DNA of 64,000 nt from Sphingobacteriales bacterium (GTDB taxonomy: Bacteria > Bacteroidota > Bacteroidia > Chitinophagales > UBA2359). Under the pieces are notes generated by a model. It worked only from the letters and a program-made list of their open reading frames with translations, made no database searches and was not told the origin of the DNA. Location: contig JADJJT010000002.1 of NCBI GenBank assembly GCA_016706405.1, forward strand, positions 1,302,001 through 1,366,000. The letters are read 5' to 3'. The translations under genes and the position numbers were made by a program. Positions 1 through 8,036 of the stretch are shown piece by piece. Every line of letters starts with the position of its first letter. Positions within the stretch are counted from its first letter, which is position 1.

Positions 1-728
1 TAGGCACGTAGTTTTGTTAAAACTTTATTATCCGACAAAACTTCTTGGTCGCCCATAATTGCATTCATCTCTTTATCGCTTAGTGGCTTGCCACCTTCAT
101 CATAGGTCAGTTGAAATCCTATACAGGGCATCTCTTTTTCAAAAGCTCCGCCTTTAAAATTGCAACAGCTACCGCCATAATCCCAACCAAATCCCGAAAA
201 ACCTAATGGTACGCCGCCGTTTAATTTTTGCAAATCTTGTACCGTTGTAACACCAATTTGTATGCCGTTAGCCGTTTTATAAGGGCTTTTTTCGTGTTTG
301 GCAACCAATGAGCTAATTTTATTGAAATTTGGAATTAACATATCTTGTCCGGGTTTGTCAATCCCCTCCCAAATTATTTGTATTTCGCGGGGGGTGTCGC
401 GCAATACATACGTGCCAATGGTTACGGGCATACCTTCGGCGTAAAGTGTATCGCGGGTTACGTTAGCCTGCCCATATTTTCGAATTATGTCGGCTTCTGT
501 GTCAGTTAAATTTACTTGGTCTATACCGTTGCAACTAATTAGGTTGTTTGATGGGGCAGGCGGAGTTGTCTCTGAATTTGTAGCTGGTTGAGGCGTGTTA
601 TTGGCAGGAGCAGTAGTGGTAGTAGTGGGGTTGTTTTGGTTTGACGGAGAAGTACAACTTGTGTATAGTCCCAGTATTTGGCAAAATAATATGCCAATTA
701 AAGCGTAAGTTTGTGCTTGTTTTAACAT
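1..728 (-). CDS. Putative lipoprotein, 3' end cut by window edge
   Basis: The reverse strand is open from an ATG at 728 to the left edge, giving 242 codons without a stop. The N-terminus is hydrophobic and ends in a cysteine (LYTSC), so a relaxed lipoprotein signal is likely. A low-complexity Thr/Pro/Asn linker follows (about residues 28-62), then a globular part rich in charged residues. The pattern of signal, flexible linker and soluble domain suggests an envelope-anchored protein. I do not recognise the family; the phrase DTEADIIRKYGQANVTRDT is the sort of segment seen in periplasmic proteins of unknown function. The reading may stop just outside the window, since the last two bases read TA. 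Confidence 0.6.
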   Translation of the reverse strand, partial: MLKQAQTYALIGILFCQILGLYTSCTSPSNQNNPTTTTTAPANNTPQPATNSETTPPAPSNNLISCNGIDQVNLTDTEADIIRKYGQANVTRDTLYAEGMPVTIGTYVLRDTPREIQIIWEGIDKPGQDMLIPNFNKISSLVAKHEKSPYKTANGIQIGVTTVQDLQKLNGGVPLGFSGFGWDYGGSCCNFKGGAFEKEMPCIGFQLTYDEGGKPLSDKEMNAIMGDQEVLSDNKVLTKLRA

Positions 729-847
729 AACTAATATAAGGGATTTAAATTTAAGATAAATATTTTAAGAGGAGCAGGCTTATTGCCTAATTCGCCCTCA
801 AATGTAAGATGTTTTTAGATCGATTGACCTAGAATAAATTAATTTTT

Positions 848-1378
848 ATGCAAATAGAAGCCATGTTGTTAGCTAAACATGCAAAAAGTACGGCTGTAGA
901 GGTTGCCGATTTGGTAGTCAATCATCCGGATGCGTTTATGCCACAGTATATTGCTGCTTTTTGTAGCTCCAATAAAATTATTAGTCAAAGGGCGGCATGG
1001 TCGCTGCGGCTAATAGCCCAACAAAACGCCAATTTGTTGGCACCTTATTGGGGTGAATTGTTGCAAAAGGCCACACAACCAAATTTGCACGATGCTACCA
1101 AGCGAAACATTGCCTGCACCTTAAAGGATTTAGGGCTTGCTGCGCCGGCCAAACATCTTGGGCAAGCTATTGACCTTTGTTTTACCTGGCTGCAAAACCC
1201 AGCCGAAGCTATTGCAACTAAATGTTATGCCATGCGCTTTTTAGCCCAAATTGCCCAAAAAAAATACCCCGACCTAAAACCCGAACTTATAGCCATCGTT
1301 CAACAAAATTTACCTTATGGAAGTGCGGCCTACAAAGCCAGTTCGCAACAGATACTAAAAAAGATAATGCCTAAATAG
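848..1378 (+). CDS. HEAT-like repeat protein
   Basis: A 176-residue, all-helical-looking protein without signal peptide or membrane segment. Helix pairs such as NKIISQRAAWSLRLIAQQN and TKRNIACTLKDLGL, and a later one ending in the KIMPK C-terminus, have the spacing of HEAT/armadillo-like repeats. Small proteins of this type are common in Bacteroidota and are sometimes misnamed adenylosuccinate lyase in databases; none of the lyase signature is present here. It is probably a cytoplasmic scaffold or binding protein with unknown partner. It stands alone between a minus-strand lipoprotein and a LysE-type exporter. Confidence 0.65.
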   Translation: MQIEAMLLAKHAKSTAVEVADLVVNHPDAFMPQYIAAFCSSNKIISQRAAWSLRLIAQQNANLLAPYWGELLQKATQPNLHDATKRNIACTLKDLGLAAPAKHLGQAIDLCFTWLQNPAEAIATKCYAMRFLAQIAQKKYPDLKPELIAIVQQNLPYGSAAYKASSQQILKKIMPK

Positions 1379-1452
1379 ATGATTACCCGCTAAATTTCAA
1401 GTAGTTAACTCAAAAAAAGGCATATATTAAAAAAATATTCATTTTTTTCTTG

Positions 1453-1460
1453 TAAATTTG
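1453..1460 (+). promoter_or_regulatory. -7 promoter element for LysE-type gene
   Basis: TAAATTTG matches the bacteroidetal -7 consensus TAnnTTTG and lies about 50 bases before the ATG at 1512. It overlaps the TTG at 1458 that would give a longer reading frame, so it argues for the later start. No clear -33 TTTG is visible. Confidence 0.45.
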
Positions 1461-1478
1461 CACGTTTTTTTCAAATCT

Positions 1479-1493
1479 GCTCTTGTCAAGAGC
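1479..1493 (+). promoter_or_regulatory. Short perfect hairpin in the leader of the LysE-type gene
   Basis: GCTCTT-GTC-AAGAGC forms a 6-bp stem with a 3-base loop between the inferred transcription start (about 1465) and the ATG at 1512. It has no U-tract, so it is not a terminator. It may be an operator or an mRNA structure near the start codon, or chance. Confidence 0.3.
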
Positions 1494-1511
1494 AAACTAT
1501 GTTTTAGCGTT

Positions 1512-2174
1512 ATGATTCAAGCCTTGTATTTTGGTGCGGCAGCCAGTTTTGTTGGGGCATTACCTCCCGGATTAATTGGGTTAAATGTTATTGAAACAAC
1601 CACCCAAAAATCAATACGGTTGGGTTTGTGGTTGGCATTGGGCGCAGTTGTGGTCGAAATTATACAAGTTGCCCTTTGTTTTTTAATTATTACTTTGCTG
1701 CCCCACGAAAAAGAAATGGTACAAACGGTGCTTACCTATACTGGTATAACAATATTAATAGTTCTTGGCACCTGGTATTTTTTTAAGCAATCCAGCAATT
1801 TATTAGCGCAATTAAAATCGGAGCACGACCCTAATTCGGAGAGCAAAATCCGGATGAAAAAATACGGTATAAACAACAATGCCTTTGTTAAAGGCGCATT
1901 TTTTAGCAGTTTAAATACACTCGTGTATCCGTTTTGGCTATTTTATATCGGATACGGTTTATCGAACCATATTATTAGCACCCAGCTAAGTACGGCTACA
2001 GTATTTATTTTAAGTACCGGATTAGGCACTATGATGGCCATGTTGCTTTTTGCCTTTTTAGCAAAAAACTATTTCAGTAAAATAAAAAATCTGAACTTGT
2101 ATTTAAACAAAGCGGTAGCCCTTATTTTATGGGCCATAGCGGGTATTGCTATCCTCCGGATTTTGCTTAACTAA
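1512..2174 (+). CDS. LysE/RhtB-like amino-acid exporter
   Basis: An integral membrane protein of 220 residues with about six hydrophobic segments. The N-terminal segment contains GALPPGLIGLNVIET, which matches the LysE-superfamily signature of a Pro-Gly pair early in TM1 (G-x-x-P-G-P/L). The charged loop around residues 105-120 divides the protein into two halves, as in the family. The family exports amino acids or other small solutes; the substrate cannot be read from sequence. The ATG at 1512 is preferred over the in-frame TTG at 1458, because the latter lies inside the promoter element. Confidence 0.75.
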   Translation: MIQALYFGAAASFVGALPPGLIGLNVIETTTQKSIRLGLWLALGAVVVEIIQVALCFLIITLLPHEKEMVQTVLTYTGITILIVLGTWYFFKQSSNLLAQLKSEHDPNSESKIRMKKYGINNNAFVKGAFFSSLNTLVYPFWLFYIGYGLSNHIISTQLSTATVFILSTGLGTMMAMLLFAFLAKNYFSKIKNLNLYLNKAVALILWAIAGIAILRILLN

Positions 2175-2202
2175 ACTAAGCAGCAGCAATTGGCTTCATT
2201 TG

Positions 2203-3879
2203 TTATTTTACCACTACTAACTGTGTTTTTTGTGCAATTTGTCCGTCATTGGTTAAAACTTGTATAATATAATTGCCGGCAGCAACGCGGTTTAGGCCAA
2301 TTGGCAACAAGTTAGCCCCAGCCTGTAGGCTTAACGCACGTTTTTGAACCACCTGCCCTGCCATATTACATATATTTAATTGTGCCTCGGTGTTAATGGC
2401 CGATGATAGCTGCAACCAAGCAATATTTTGTGCCGGATTTGGGTAAACCGTCATTTGTGCCGCACCAATGGCAGTATTATTGGGCAAATCTATGCTTGTG
2501 GCAATTGTATCTATATAGCAATCGGGGTCAACAACGGTACTACTTTGCAAGATATTAAGTTTTTGGGTTTGATATTCCTCAAACATAGTAGCTGTTAAGC
2601 ATGAACCAGATGCCCCTAACCAGTCTTGTAAAATAGTTGTAAACACCTGCCTGTAGTCGTGTTGTGGGTTTTTAAGTTGCTCGCCATTCTCAAGGTCCGA
2701 AAGGTTGACGTTAGTACCCGATACGCCTGCCTGCAAGGCATTACCAAATATAAACATAGGTGCTAAGGTGCCGTGGTCGGTGCCAAAATTGCCATTTTCG
2801 GCGGCTTTGCGGCCAAATTCCGAGAAAGTAACGGTGGCTACTTGGTCGGCTAATTTTAGCAAGGCCAAATCAGCATAAAATGCTTCGATGCCTTGCGACA
2901 AGCGTGTTAATAGCTCGGCGTGGGTGCCAATGGTTGTATCGGCGGTATCTACCTGTGAATTGTGCGTGTCGAAGCCACCTAATTGCACTAAGTATATTTT
3001 GGTTTTGCAACCGCCGCTAATAAGGCGGGCAACCGTTTTAAGCTGGGCTGCAAATGTTTCGCCGGGGTAAGTGCCTAAATTTTGTCCGGCATTAAATACA
3101 GCCGATATACGCTCGGCATACACACTGACATTTTTTTCTACGTCAGAAATGTACTGCAACTGGTCGCCGTAGTCTGAGTTAGGCATATTGGATATTGGCT
3201 GCCCGCCAATTGTCGAAATAAGGCTGTAAAAGCCGGCGGGGTCTTGCCCGCTAAGATTAATGGAGGTGGCATGTTCGGCTTCGGAGTGAAAACCGAGCGA
3301 AGGTTTGGGGTCGCCAAGTTGTATGCCAAGTGGGTCGGGCATTTGGGTGCTGGGGTTTCCGGCTACGCCAGGGTAGGTATAAGCCAAATATCGCCCCATC
3401 CATCCCGAGTTTATATTGTAGTTTTCGGGGGTGCCATCACCGCCGGTAAGCCATAAATCGGTGGCTTTAAAATGAGATTTGTTGATTTGTTCGTAGCCAA
3501 CGCCTTGCACAATGTGCATTTGACCGCTGTCGTACATATTTTTAAAACTGGTTAAGGCCGGATGCAATCCAACTTGGTCGGCTAAAGGCAGGGTATTGTC
3601 TAAGGCAATAAGTCCGTTTGTGCCTTTTTCCGGAAGTTTTATGGTAGGTCGTAATTGGGCGTAAGTGTCGTATTGATTAAGCGGCACAATAGTATTTAAG
3701 CCGTCGTTTCCGCCTTTTATTTGTACTAATACTAAAATACGGTTTTCAATGCCATCGCATGCGCCCGATAGTGCGTTTAACAAAGCGTTTGGGGCAAATG
3801 CGCGCGCGGTAAATCCGTTTATGGCAATAGGTGCCAAAGCTAAAGGCGAGGTTATTTTTAAAAAATTGCGGCGATTCAT
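2203..3879 (-). CDS. DUF1501 protein with Tat-like signal and T9SS sorting domain
   Basis: 558 residues. The N-terminus has a twin-arginine motif (RRNFLK) followed by a hydrophobic stretch ending in ARAFA, as is usual for DUF1501 proteins. The body (about 45-440) carries DUF1501 hallmarks: VQIKGGNDGLNTIVP near the start, LGGFDTHNSQ in the middle and SEFGRKAAENGNFGTDHG, a metal-site-like Asp/His stretch that relates the family to the alkaline phosphatase/sulfatase fold. The last 80 residues form a T9SS type A sorting domain (MTVYPNPAQN, then a beta-rich end in QLVVVK). It lies 149 bases downstream of the DUF1800 gene on the same strand, the usual pairing. Their joint function is unknown; export to the cell surface is inferred. 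Confidence 0.85.
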   Translation of the reverse strand: MNRRNFLKITSPLALAPIAINGFTARAFAPNALLNALSGACDGIENRILVLVQIKGGNDGLNTIVPLNQYDTYAQLRPTIKLPEKGTNGLIALDNTLPLADQVGLHPALTSFKNMYDSGQMHIVQGVGYEQINKSHFKATDLWLTGGDGTPENYNINSGWMGRYLAYTYPGVAGNPSTQMPDPLGIQLGDPKPSLGFHSEAEHATSINLSGQDPAGFYSLISTIGGQPISNMPNSDYGDQLQYISDVEKNVSVYAERISAVFNAGQNLGTYPGETFAAQLKTVARLISGGCKTKIYLVQLGGFDTHNSQVDTADTTIGTHAELLTRLSQGIEAFYADLALLKLADQVATVTFSEFGRKAAENGNFGTDHGTLAPMFIFGNALQAGVSGTNVNLSDLENGEQLKNPQHDYRQVFTTILQDWLGASGSCLTATMFEEYQTQKLNILQSSTVVDPDCYIDTIATSIDLPNNTAIGAAQMTVYPNPAQNIAWLQLSSAINTEAQLNICNMAGQVVQKRALSLQAGANLLPIGLNRVAAGNYIIQVLTNDGQIAQKTQLVVVK

Positions 3880-4028
3880 ATATTATTTATTGTAAGATTT
3901 TAAACAGATAGGTGCTAAGTTTTGTGGGTTGTGTGTAATGATTTTTGCGGTTACAAATTATTATTGCTGTTTTATCCGGATATTTTTGTTTGGTTTGTTA
4001 AGAAAAAGGCTCCGGTTTTTTATTTATT

Positions 4029-5645
4029 CTAAAAAACTTGATATTCGGGGGCAATCATAAGTGCATTTATCAAGTTATTAAGGGCTGCTTTTACCTCCCC
4101 ATCTTCGCTGGTTTTAATATAGGCATCCCATTCGTAATTCCAGTCTTCTACAGATAGGCCGTCTAAAAATACGGTGTATAAAAAATGGTTATAGCGGTCG
4201 GTGTCGGGTTGTTCGGGGTGCAGGTAGCTAATTAACTCATATACTACTGTTTCGGCATCGTAAGGGTTGCTTATATTGTTTTTTATCCAGTTCACAATAT
4301 CAAGTTGGGTGCCTAAGGTTAATTTTAACGAGGCGACTTTGCCATACAGTAATGCTTCGGGCATTTTATAGCGGGGTATAATTGAACTGGCATTGAACCA
4401 CAAGCGCGTGTAGTCGGGTTGTTGGTAGTAAGCGGGGTAGCCGGCCACATCGGGGGGGTAAAATGGGTCAAATCCTTGAATGGCATAAAAAGCGGATATG
4501 ATGCCTTTAGACCAAAATTTTGAATAGTGGTCGTCGGGGTTAGTTTTGGGGTCGGCAATTTGTAGTTCAAAAAACGAAATAGCCTGTAGCAACAACTCAA
4601 TTGGCGATTTTAAGAGACTTCCAATAATTTCGTCTTTATTATCGCTGTCGTCGGCATCGTAAAAATTTTGACTTTCAAGCAGTTGTCGAAGGGCGGGTTT
4701 TAGCTCGTAATTATTATCGTAAATAGTGGTGGCCAAGGCTTCAATTATGTCGGTTTCAATTTCGGTGGTAATATTAGTGCTAACAAAATAACGATACAAG
4801 CGGCGGGCAATAAAGCGCGCTGTTTCTTTTTGGTTAAACACCATACTAATATATTCTTGTAGTTCGGTGTGCATTTCGGCTTGTGTTTTACCACCTTTTA
4901 TGGTTTGGTTGCCAAAGGCCGAGCTAAAAGTTTTATCTTCGGTATCGTGTTTGTAAATATTTGTTTTGCCCATGGCAATTCCGGTTACCGGGTCAATATT
5001 GTCGGTACGGTTGCCAAATTTAAAACCGGTTAGCACCCGTGCGCCTTCTTTTACATCGGTTTCGGTATAGTTGGTATAATTGCCTTCGCCAATTTGGGGG
5101 CCTTTGCCAATGGTAAACAGTTCTAAAAATTCGCGGGCGTAGTTTTCGTTTGGCTTTCCTTTTTCGTTAAAAGTATTATCTAAGTAGCGCAACATCATGT
5201 TATCTACGGTCATGCGGTAGGCCAATGATTTGTAGTTGCCTAAGGCATAGAAGCGCAACAAACCCAAATAATCGAAAAAATAAGGCGATTGAGCAGCATT
5301 ACCCTCGGTGGTAAAACAGCCATGTAAAAAAAACATCATTTTATGGGCAATTGAGCCATCTTGCCTTGCTTCGTTGAGCCACCACCCCTTAACAAACTGG
5401 CGCAGCCCGTTTTCTATGGTTAGGGGGTCGGTGCCGCTGTTAATCCAACCTTGGCCTGTTTTGGGGTCGATGGGTTCAGCTATTGTCGGTTCTTTGGTAA
5501 TAAACAGCACATCTAAGGCTTGCGAGGGGGTAAGTTCGGCAAAGCTATCAAGGGTAGCTTTTGAGTAAGCATAACTGGCACGGCGCAATAAGTGCGCAGC
5601 CAAGCGCAAACCAAGTTTTTGCGTAAAAGGAGCTATTGAGGCCAT
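4029..5645 (-). CDS. DUF1800 domain protein
   Basis: 538 residues, soluble. Family marks include AHLLRRASYAYSKATLDS at the N-terminus, MMFFLHGCFTTEG (the conserved HxxF/HGxF region), NENYAREFLELFTIG (typical NENxARELLELHTLG block), and RRLYRYFVS. DUF1800 genes are almost always followed by DUF1501 genes, as here, and the pair is thought to work together, possibly in surface carbohydrate or protein handling, though the biochemistry is not established. No signal peptide is evident at this start. It is first in a probable two-gene operon with the DUF1501 gene. It contains no TCCGGA word, unlike most long genes in the window. Confidence 0.85.
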   Translation of the reverse strand: MASIAPFTQKLGLRLAAHLLRRASYAYSKATLDSFAELTPSQALDVLFITKEPTIAEPIDPKTGQGWINSGTDPLTIENGLRQFVKGWWLNEARQDGSIAHKMMFFLHGCFTTEGNAAQSPYFFDYLGLLRFYALGNYKSLAYRMTVDNMMLRYLDNTFNEKGKPNENYAREFLELFTIGKGPQIGEGNYTNYTETDVKEGARVLTGFKFGNRTDNIDPVTGIAMGKTNIYKHDTEDKTFSSAFGNQTIKGGKTQAEMHTELQEYISMVFNQKETARFIARRLYRYFVSTNITTEIETDIIEALATTIYDNNYELKPALRQLLESQNFYDADDSDNKDEIIGSLLKSPIELLLQAISFFELQIADPKTNPDDHYSKFWSKGIISAFYAIQGFDPFYPPDVAGYPAYYQQPDYTRLWFNASSIIPRYKMPEALLYGKVASLKLTLGTQLDIVNWIKNNISNPYDAETVVYELISYLHPEQPDTDRYNHFLYTVFLDGLSVEDWNYEWDAYIKTSEDGEVKAALNNLINALMIAPEYQVF

Positions 5646-6150
5646 AAAAATGGTTTATGGATGTATAAATTAAAAAATAATTGTTATGATTATAGTATTG
5701 CTTAAATTGTTTCCGGATAACGCTAATCTGAAACCACAAATCCAATAAATCTATCCGGAAATACAAAACACAATGCGAATTTAAACTAAGTTTATTGAAT
5801 AGACAACTGACCAATGATTTTTATTCGCGGTAGCTGAAAAAAAATAACAAAACTGCCTATTTATTCATAGTGCTTTTGTTTTATATTAACAAGTAATATT
5901 TGAGTTTTTTCAGAATAGTATTTTCAGTTTCGATTTAAAAACACCCAAAGGCATATCCGGATTAAAAAATGGCAGCGATGGGCAGAATTCATTTAAAGCG
6001 GTTAAATAGTTACAAACGAAGAATGGGGAATATCACCAAAATCTTATATTTTAGTTAAGTGGCAACAAGTAAAGTTAAGTGGTAACGAAGGCGAACCAGT
6101 TAATTTTAATAATATTACCTCACTTTTACATTCTTTAACTAAAAATTTAG
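5646..6150. other. Divergent intergenic region, no gene seen
   Basis: AT-rich spacer between the minus-strand DUF1800 gene and the plus-strand DUF1573 gene. It holds three TCCGGA palindromes (about 5713, 5754, 5957). Short reading frames here lack coding character. No terminator and no clear promoter element for the minus-strand operon could be found. Confidence 0.5.
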
Positions 6151-6179
6151 TTGATGCGAAAAAATGTAATTTACCTTTG
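6150..6179 (+). promoter_or_regulatory. Bacteroidetal promoter of DUF1573 lipoprotein gene
   Basis: A -33-like GTTG (6150-6153) and a -7 element TACCTTTG (6172-6179) are separated by 18 bases, close to the Bacteroidota consensus TTTG-N(17-23)-TAnnTTTG. The expected transcript start is near 6184, about 50 bases before the ATG at 6238. This rules out the upstream in-frame start at 6151. Confidence 0.65.
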
Positions 6180-6237
6180 CACCAAATTATTTACAAACAA
6201 AAAATTTTCTTTCAACCATTTTAATTTATTTAAACAC

Positions 6238-6888
6238 ATGAATCGTTTAATTATTAGTATCGGTATGGTTTTGTTTTTAGTATTTGGCCTAACAGCCTGC
6301 CATAAAAAAGCTAACCCACAAGGCCCCGACACCAGCAGTACAGCCAATAAAACCGAGGCGACTGCCAATAACACTACAACACCAAAACCAGAGGCAAAAC
6401 CAGTAGCATCAAGACCAACGACAGTAGCTAAACCTACCCCCGCAATAGCCCAGCCATCTACCACACCGGCAGCCGGTAAAGCACAAGGCCAAGATTTGTC
6501 GGCAAAAGTAGCCGCCATGCCCAAAACTACTATTGAGTTTACCAATGGCACCGAGTTCGACTGGGGGCAAATTAACGAGGGCGATGTTAAAGAGCATACT
6601 TTTACTTTTAAAAACACCGGAAACGCCCCTTTACAAATTGACCGCGCTAAAGGCTCGTGCGGGTGTACCGTACCCGATTATCCCAAAACCCCTATTGCTC
6701 CTGGCGCAACCGGCGAAATTCACGTCAAATTTAACTCGAAAGGCAAAAAAGGGCAACAAAAAAAATCGGTTACTATTTGGGCAAATACCACCCCCGAAAA
6801 CAGTATGTTATATGTAAAAGCTGCCGTTACCCCTGCCGCCACCCCAGCTGGAAATGGAAACACCACACCTAATACCGGCGGACACTAA
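6238..6888 (+). CDS. DUF1573 lipoprotein
   Basis: 216 residues. A signal peptide ends in the lipobox LTAC (Cys at about residue 18), followed by a long Thr/Pro/Ala/Lys-rich linker to about residue 95, and one DUF1573 domain. The domain shows the family pattern: FDWGQINEGDVKEHTFTFKN, GNAPLQI, the GSCGCTVP motif (Cys141 and Cys143), and IAPGATGEIHVKFNSKGK. DUF1573 is an Ig-like beta-sandwich common in Bacteroidota envelopes; its precise role is unknown. The start at 6238 is chosen because the promoter lies over the longer alternative. A strong terminator follows, so it is transcribed alone. Confidence 0.85.
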   Translation: MNRLIISIGMVLFLVFGLTACHKKANPQGPDTSSTANKTEATANNTTTPKPEAKPVASRPTTVAKPTPAIAQPSTTPAAGKAQGQDLSAKVAAMPKTTIEFTNGTEFDWGQINEGDVKEHTFTFKNTGNAPLQIDRAKGSCGCTVPDYPKTPIAPGATGEIHVKFNSKGKKGQQKKSVTIWANTTPENSMLYVKAAVTPAATPAGNGNTTPNTGGH

Positions 6889-6916
6889 TACTTAAATACT
6901 GCATTATAAAAACTTA

Positions 6917-6950
6917 AAGCTGGCAATTTGTTTAATTGTCGGCTTTTTTA
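6917..6950 (+). terminator. Rho-independent terminator after DUF1573 gene
   Basis: Twelve-base arms at 6917-6928 and 6934-6945 pair with two G-U wobbles around a five-base loop, followed by a run of T. Confidence 0.8.
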
Positions 6951-7037
6951 ATTTTATACTTAGCTTGAGATGCCTAACCCGCCTACTACATGCCGGATGA
7001 ATTTGTTTGTTACTTGTAGTTGCAACAGCTAAACTAA

Positions 7038-7111
7038 GAACCCGAAGGGTTCAAATGTTTATAGAACGGGTTGTATTGGGTTTATCTATAAACATAAAAT
7101 CCCTTCGGGAT
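7038..7111. repeat. Intergenic inverted-repeat element, copy 1
   Basis: Starts with the mini-hairpin GAACCC-GAA-GGGTTC and ends with ATCCC-TTC-GGGAT. Between them, ATGTTTATAGA (7055-7065) is exactly complementary to TCTATAAACAT (7085-7095). The two ends together form a large imperfect inverted repeat. Closely similar elements occur at 44155-44270 and, as a half copy, at 10741. Confidence 0.8.
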
Positions 7112-7151
7112 TAATTGATTTGTTAAAAAACAAGTGTCGAAGTTTGCTATT

Positions 7152-7311
7152 TTACCTTGCCGTATTAAAACACAGGGCGCGCACCCAGTCGTAGGCGTAA
7201 ATGCGGTTGGTTTGGGGGTCAATACAATTCAGGGTCTTGTTTTCGAAACGGAGACAAATTAATGTTAAATTTATGATTTTCTAAATATTTTTCTAAATTG
7301 TTGAGGGTTAT
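7152..7311 (-). pseudogene. Frameshifted gene remnant
   Basis: Two overlapping reverse-strand frames look coding but lack a start. The upstream one reads NLEKYLENHKFNINLSPFRK and ends at a stop near 7220; the downstream one reads CIDPQTNRIYAYDWVRALC and ends at a stop at 7152-7154. Joined by a frame change they would make the C-terminal part of one protein. I do not recognise the family. A decayed gene end is the simplest reading. Confidence 0.4.
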
Positions 7312-7423
7312 TTAAAAATATCTTATCCGGAAAATTGCTAAGTATGTGCTTGGGTTATCTACTCCTTAAACCTTAAATACAGTATCGAACATACCTGTTA
7401 AATCTAATTGCTTACAAAAATCC

Positions 7424-7431
7424 TATCTTTG
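7424..7431 (+). promoter_or_regulatory. -7 promoter element for small lipoprotein gene
   Basis: TATCTTTG matches TAnnTTTG, about 105 bases before the ATG at 7536. The nearest upstream TTG is only 13 bases away, so the -33 part is weak. Confidence 0.4.
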
Positions 7432-7535
7432 CCCTTGTAACTGATGTGCTTTTATCCTAGTTTTAATAAAAAAACAACCTTGCCCGCGGTTATTTGCGTT
7501 AAACTAATAATTACTTTTTAGCAAGATAAAAATTT

Positions 7536-7976
7536 ATGCTGCCAATTTATTTAAGGGCCTTATTTGTTTTGTTTTTTGTGCCCATTTTGCTTGGTTTTGC
7601 CTCCGGATGTTGTAAAGATAACGACCGAGAAACCTTAATTGGCAGTTGGCAAATGACCCAAATCCATTACCAGCTAACGGGCGAAGTTGGCCACGAGCCA
7701 TCAAATATCGCACGGCCAATAGTATTGACGTTTAACGACCAAAATCAAATAACAGGGCAAACTATTGAGCACACTTTAACGGCAAATTACCAAACCGATA
7801 ACGACAGCCAATTAGAAATTACCAATATTAACGCCACCGGCACCGACCAAAATTTATGGGGCAAAAAATTGTTAATTGCCTTAGGAAACACATCATCTTA
7901 TAGCCGTAAATGCAACGAACTGCGAATTTATTACAACAAAGGTTTGGAATATATTAAATTTGAGCGACAAGAATAG
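7536..7976 (+). CDS. Small lipocalin-like lipoprotein
   Basis: 146 residues. The hydrophobic N-terminus ends in a lipobox (ASGC, Cys about residue 26). The rest contains RETLIGSWQMTQ, then alternating strands and a closing KGLEYIKFERQE, the layout of small lipocalin-like lipoproteins of Bacteroidota (a G-x-W near the start of the barrel). It resembles in plan, though not clearly in sequence, the frameshifted lipoprotein at 59261. Function unknown; it probably sits in the periplasm or outer membrane. It lies 60 bases before the LptF/LptG gene and may be cotranscribed with it. Confidence 0.6.
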   Translation: MLPIYLRALFVLFFVPILLGFASGCCKDNDRETLIGSWQMTQIHYQLTGEVGHEPSNIARPIVLTFNDQNQITGQTIEHTLTANYQTDNDSQLEITNINATGTDQNLWGKKLLIALGNTSSYSRKCNELRIYYNKGLEYIKFERQE

Positions 7977-8036
7977 TAATTTTGTTCTTAATTAAATTAT
8001 CCGGATGATTTATTGTATTTTCGCACAAGGCTTTTT

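Noticed and set aside
1458..1511. Longer N-terminus for the LysE-type protein
   Set aside because: The upstream start lies inside the -7 promoter element and the added residues do not fit the family.
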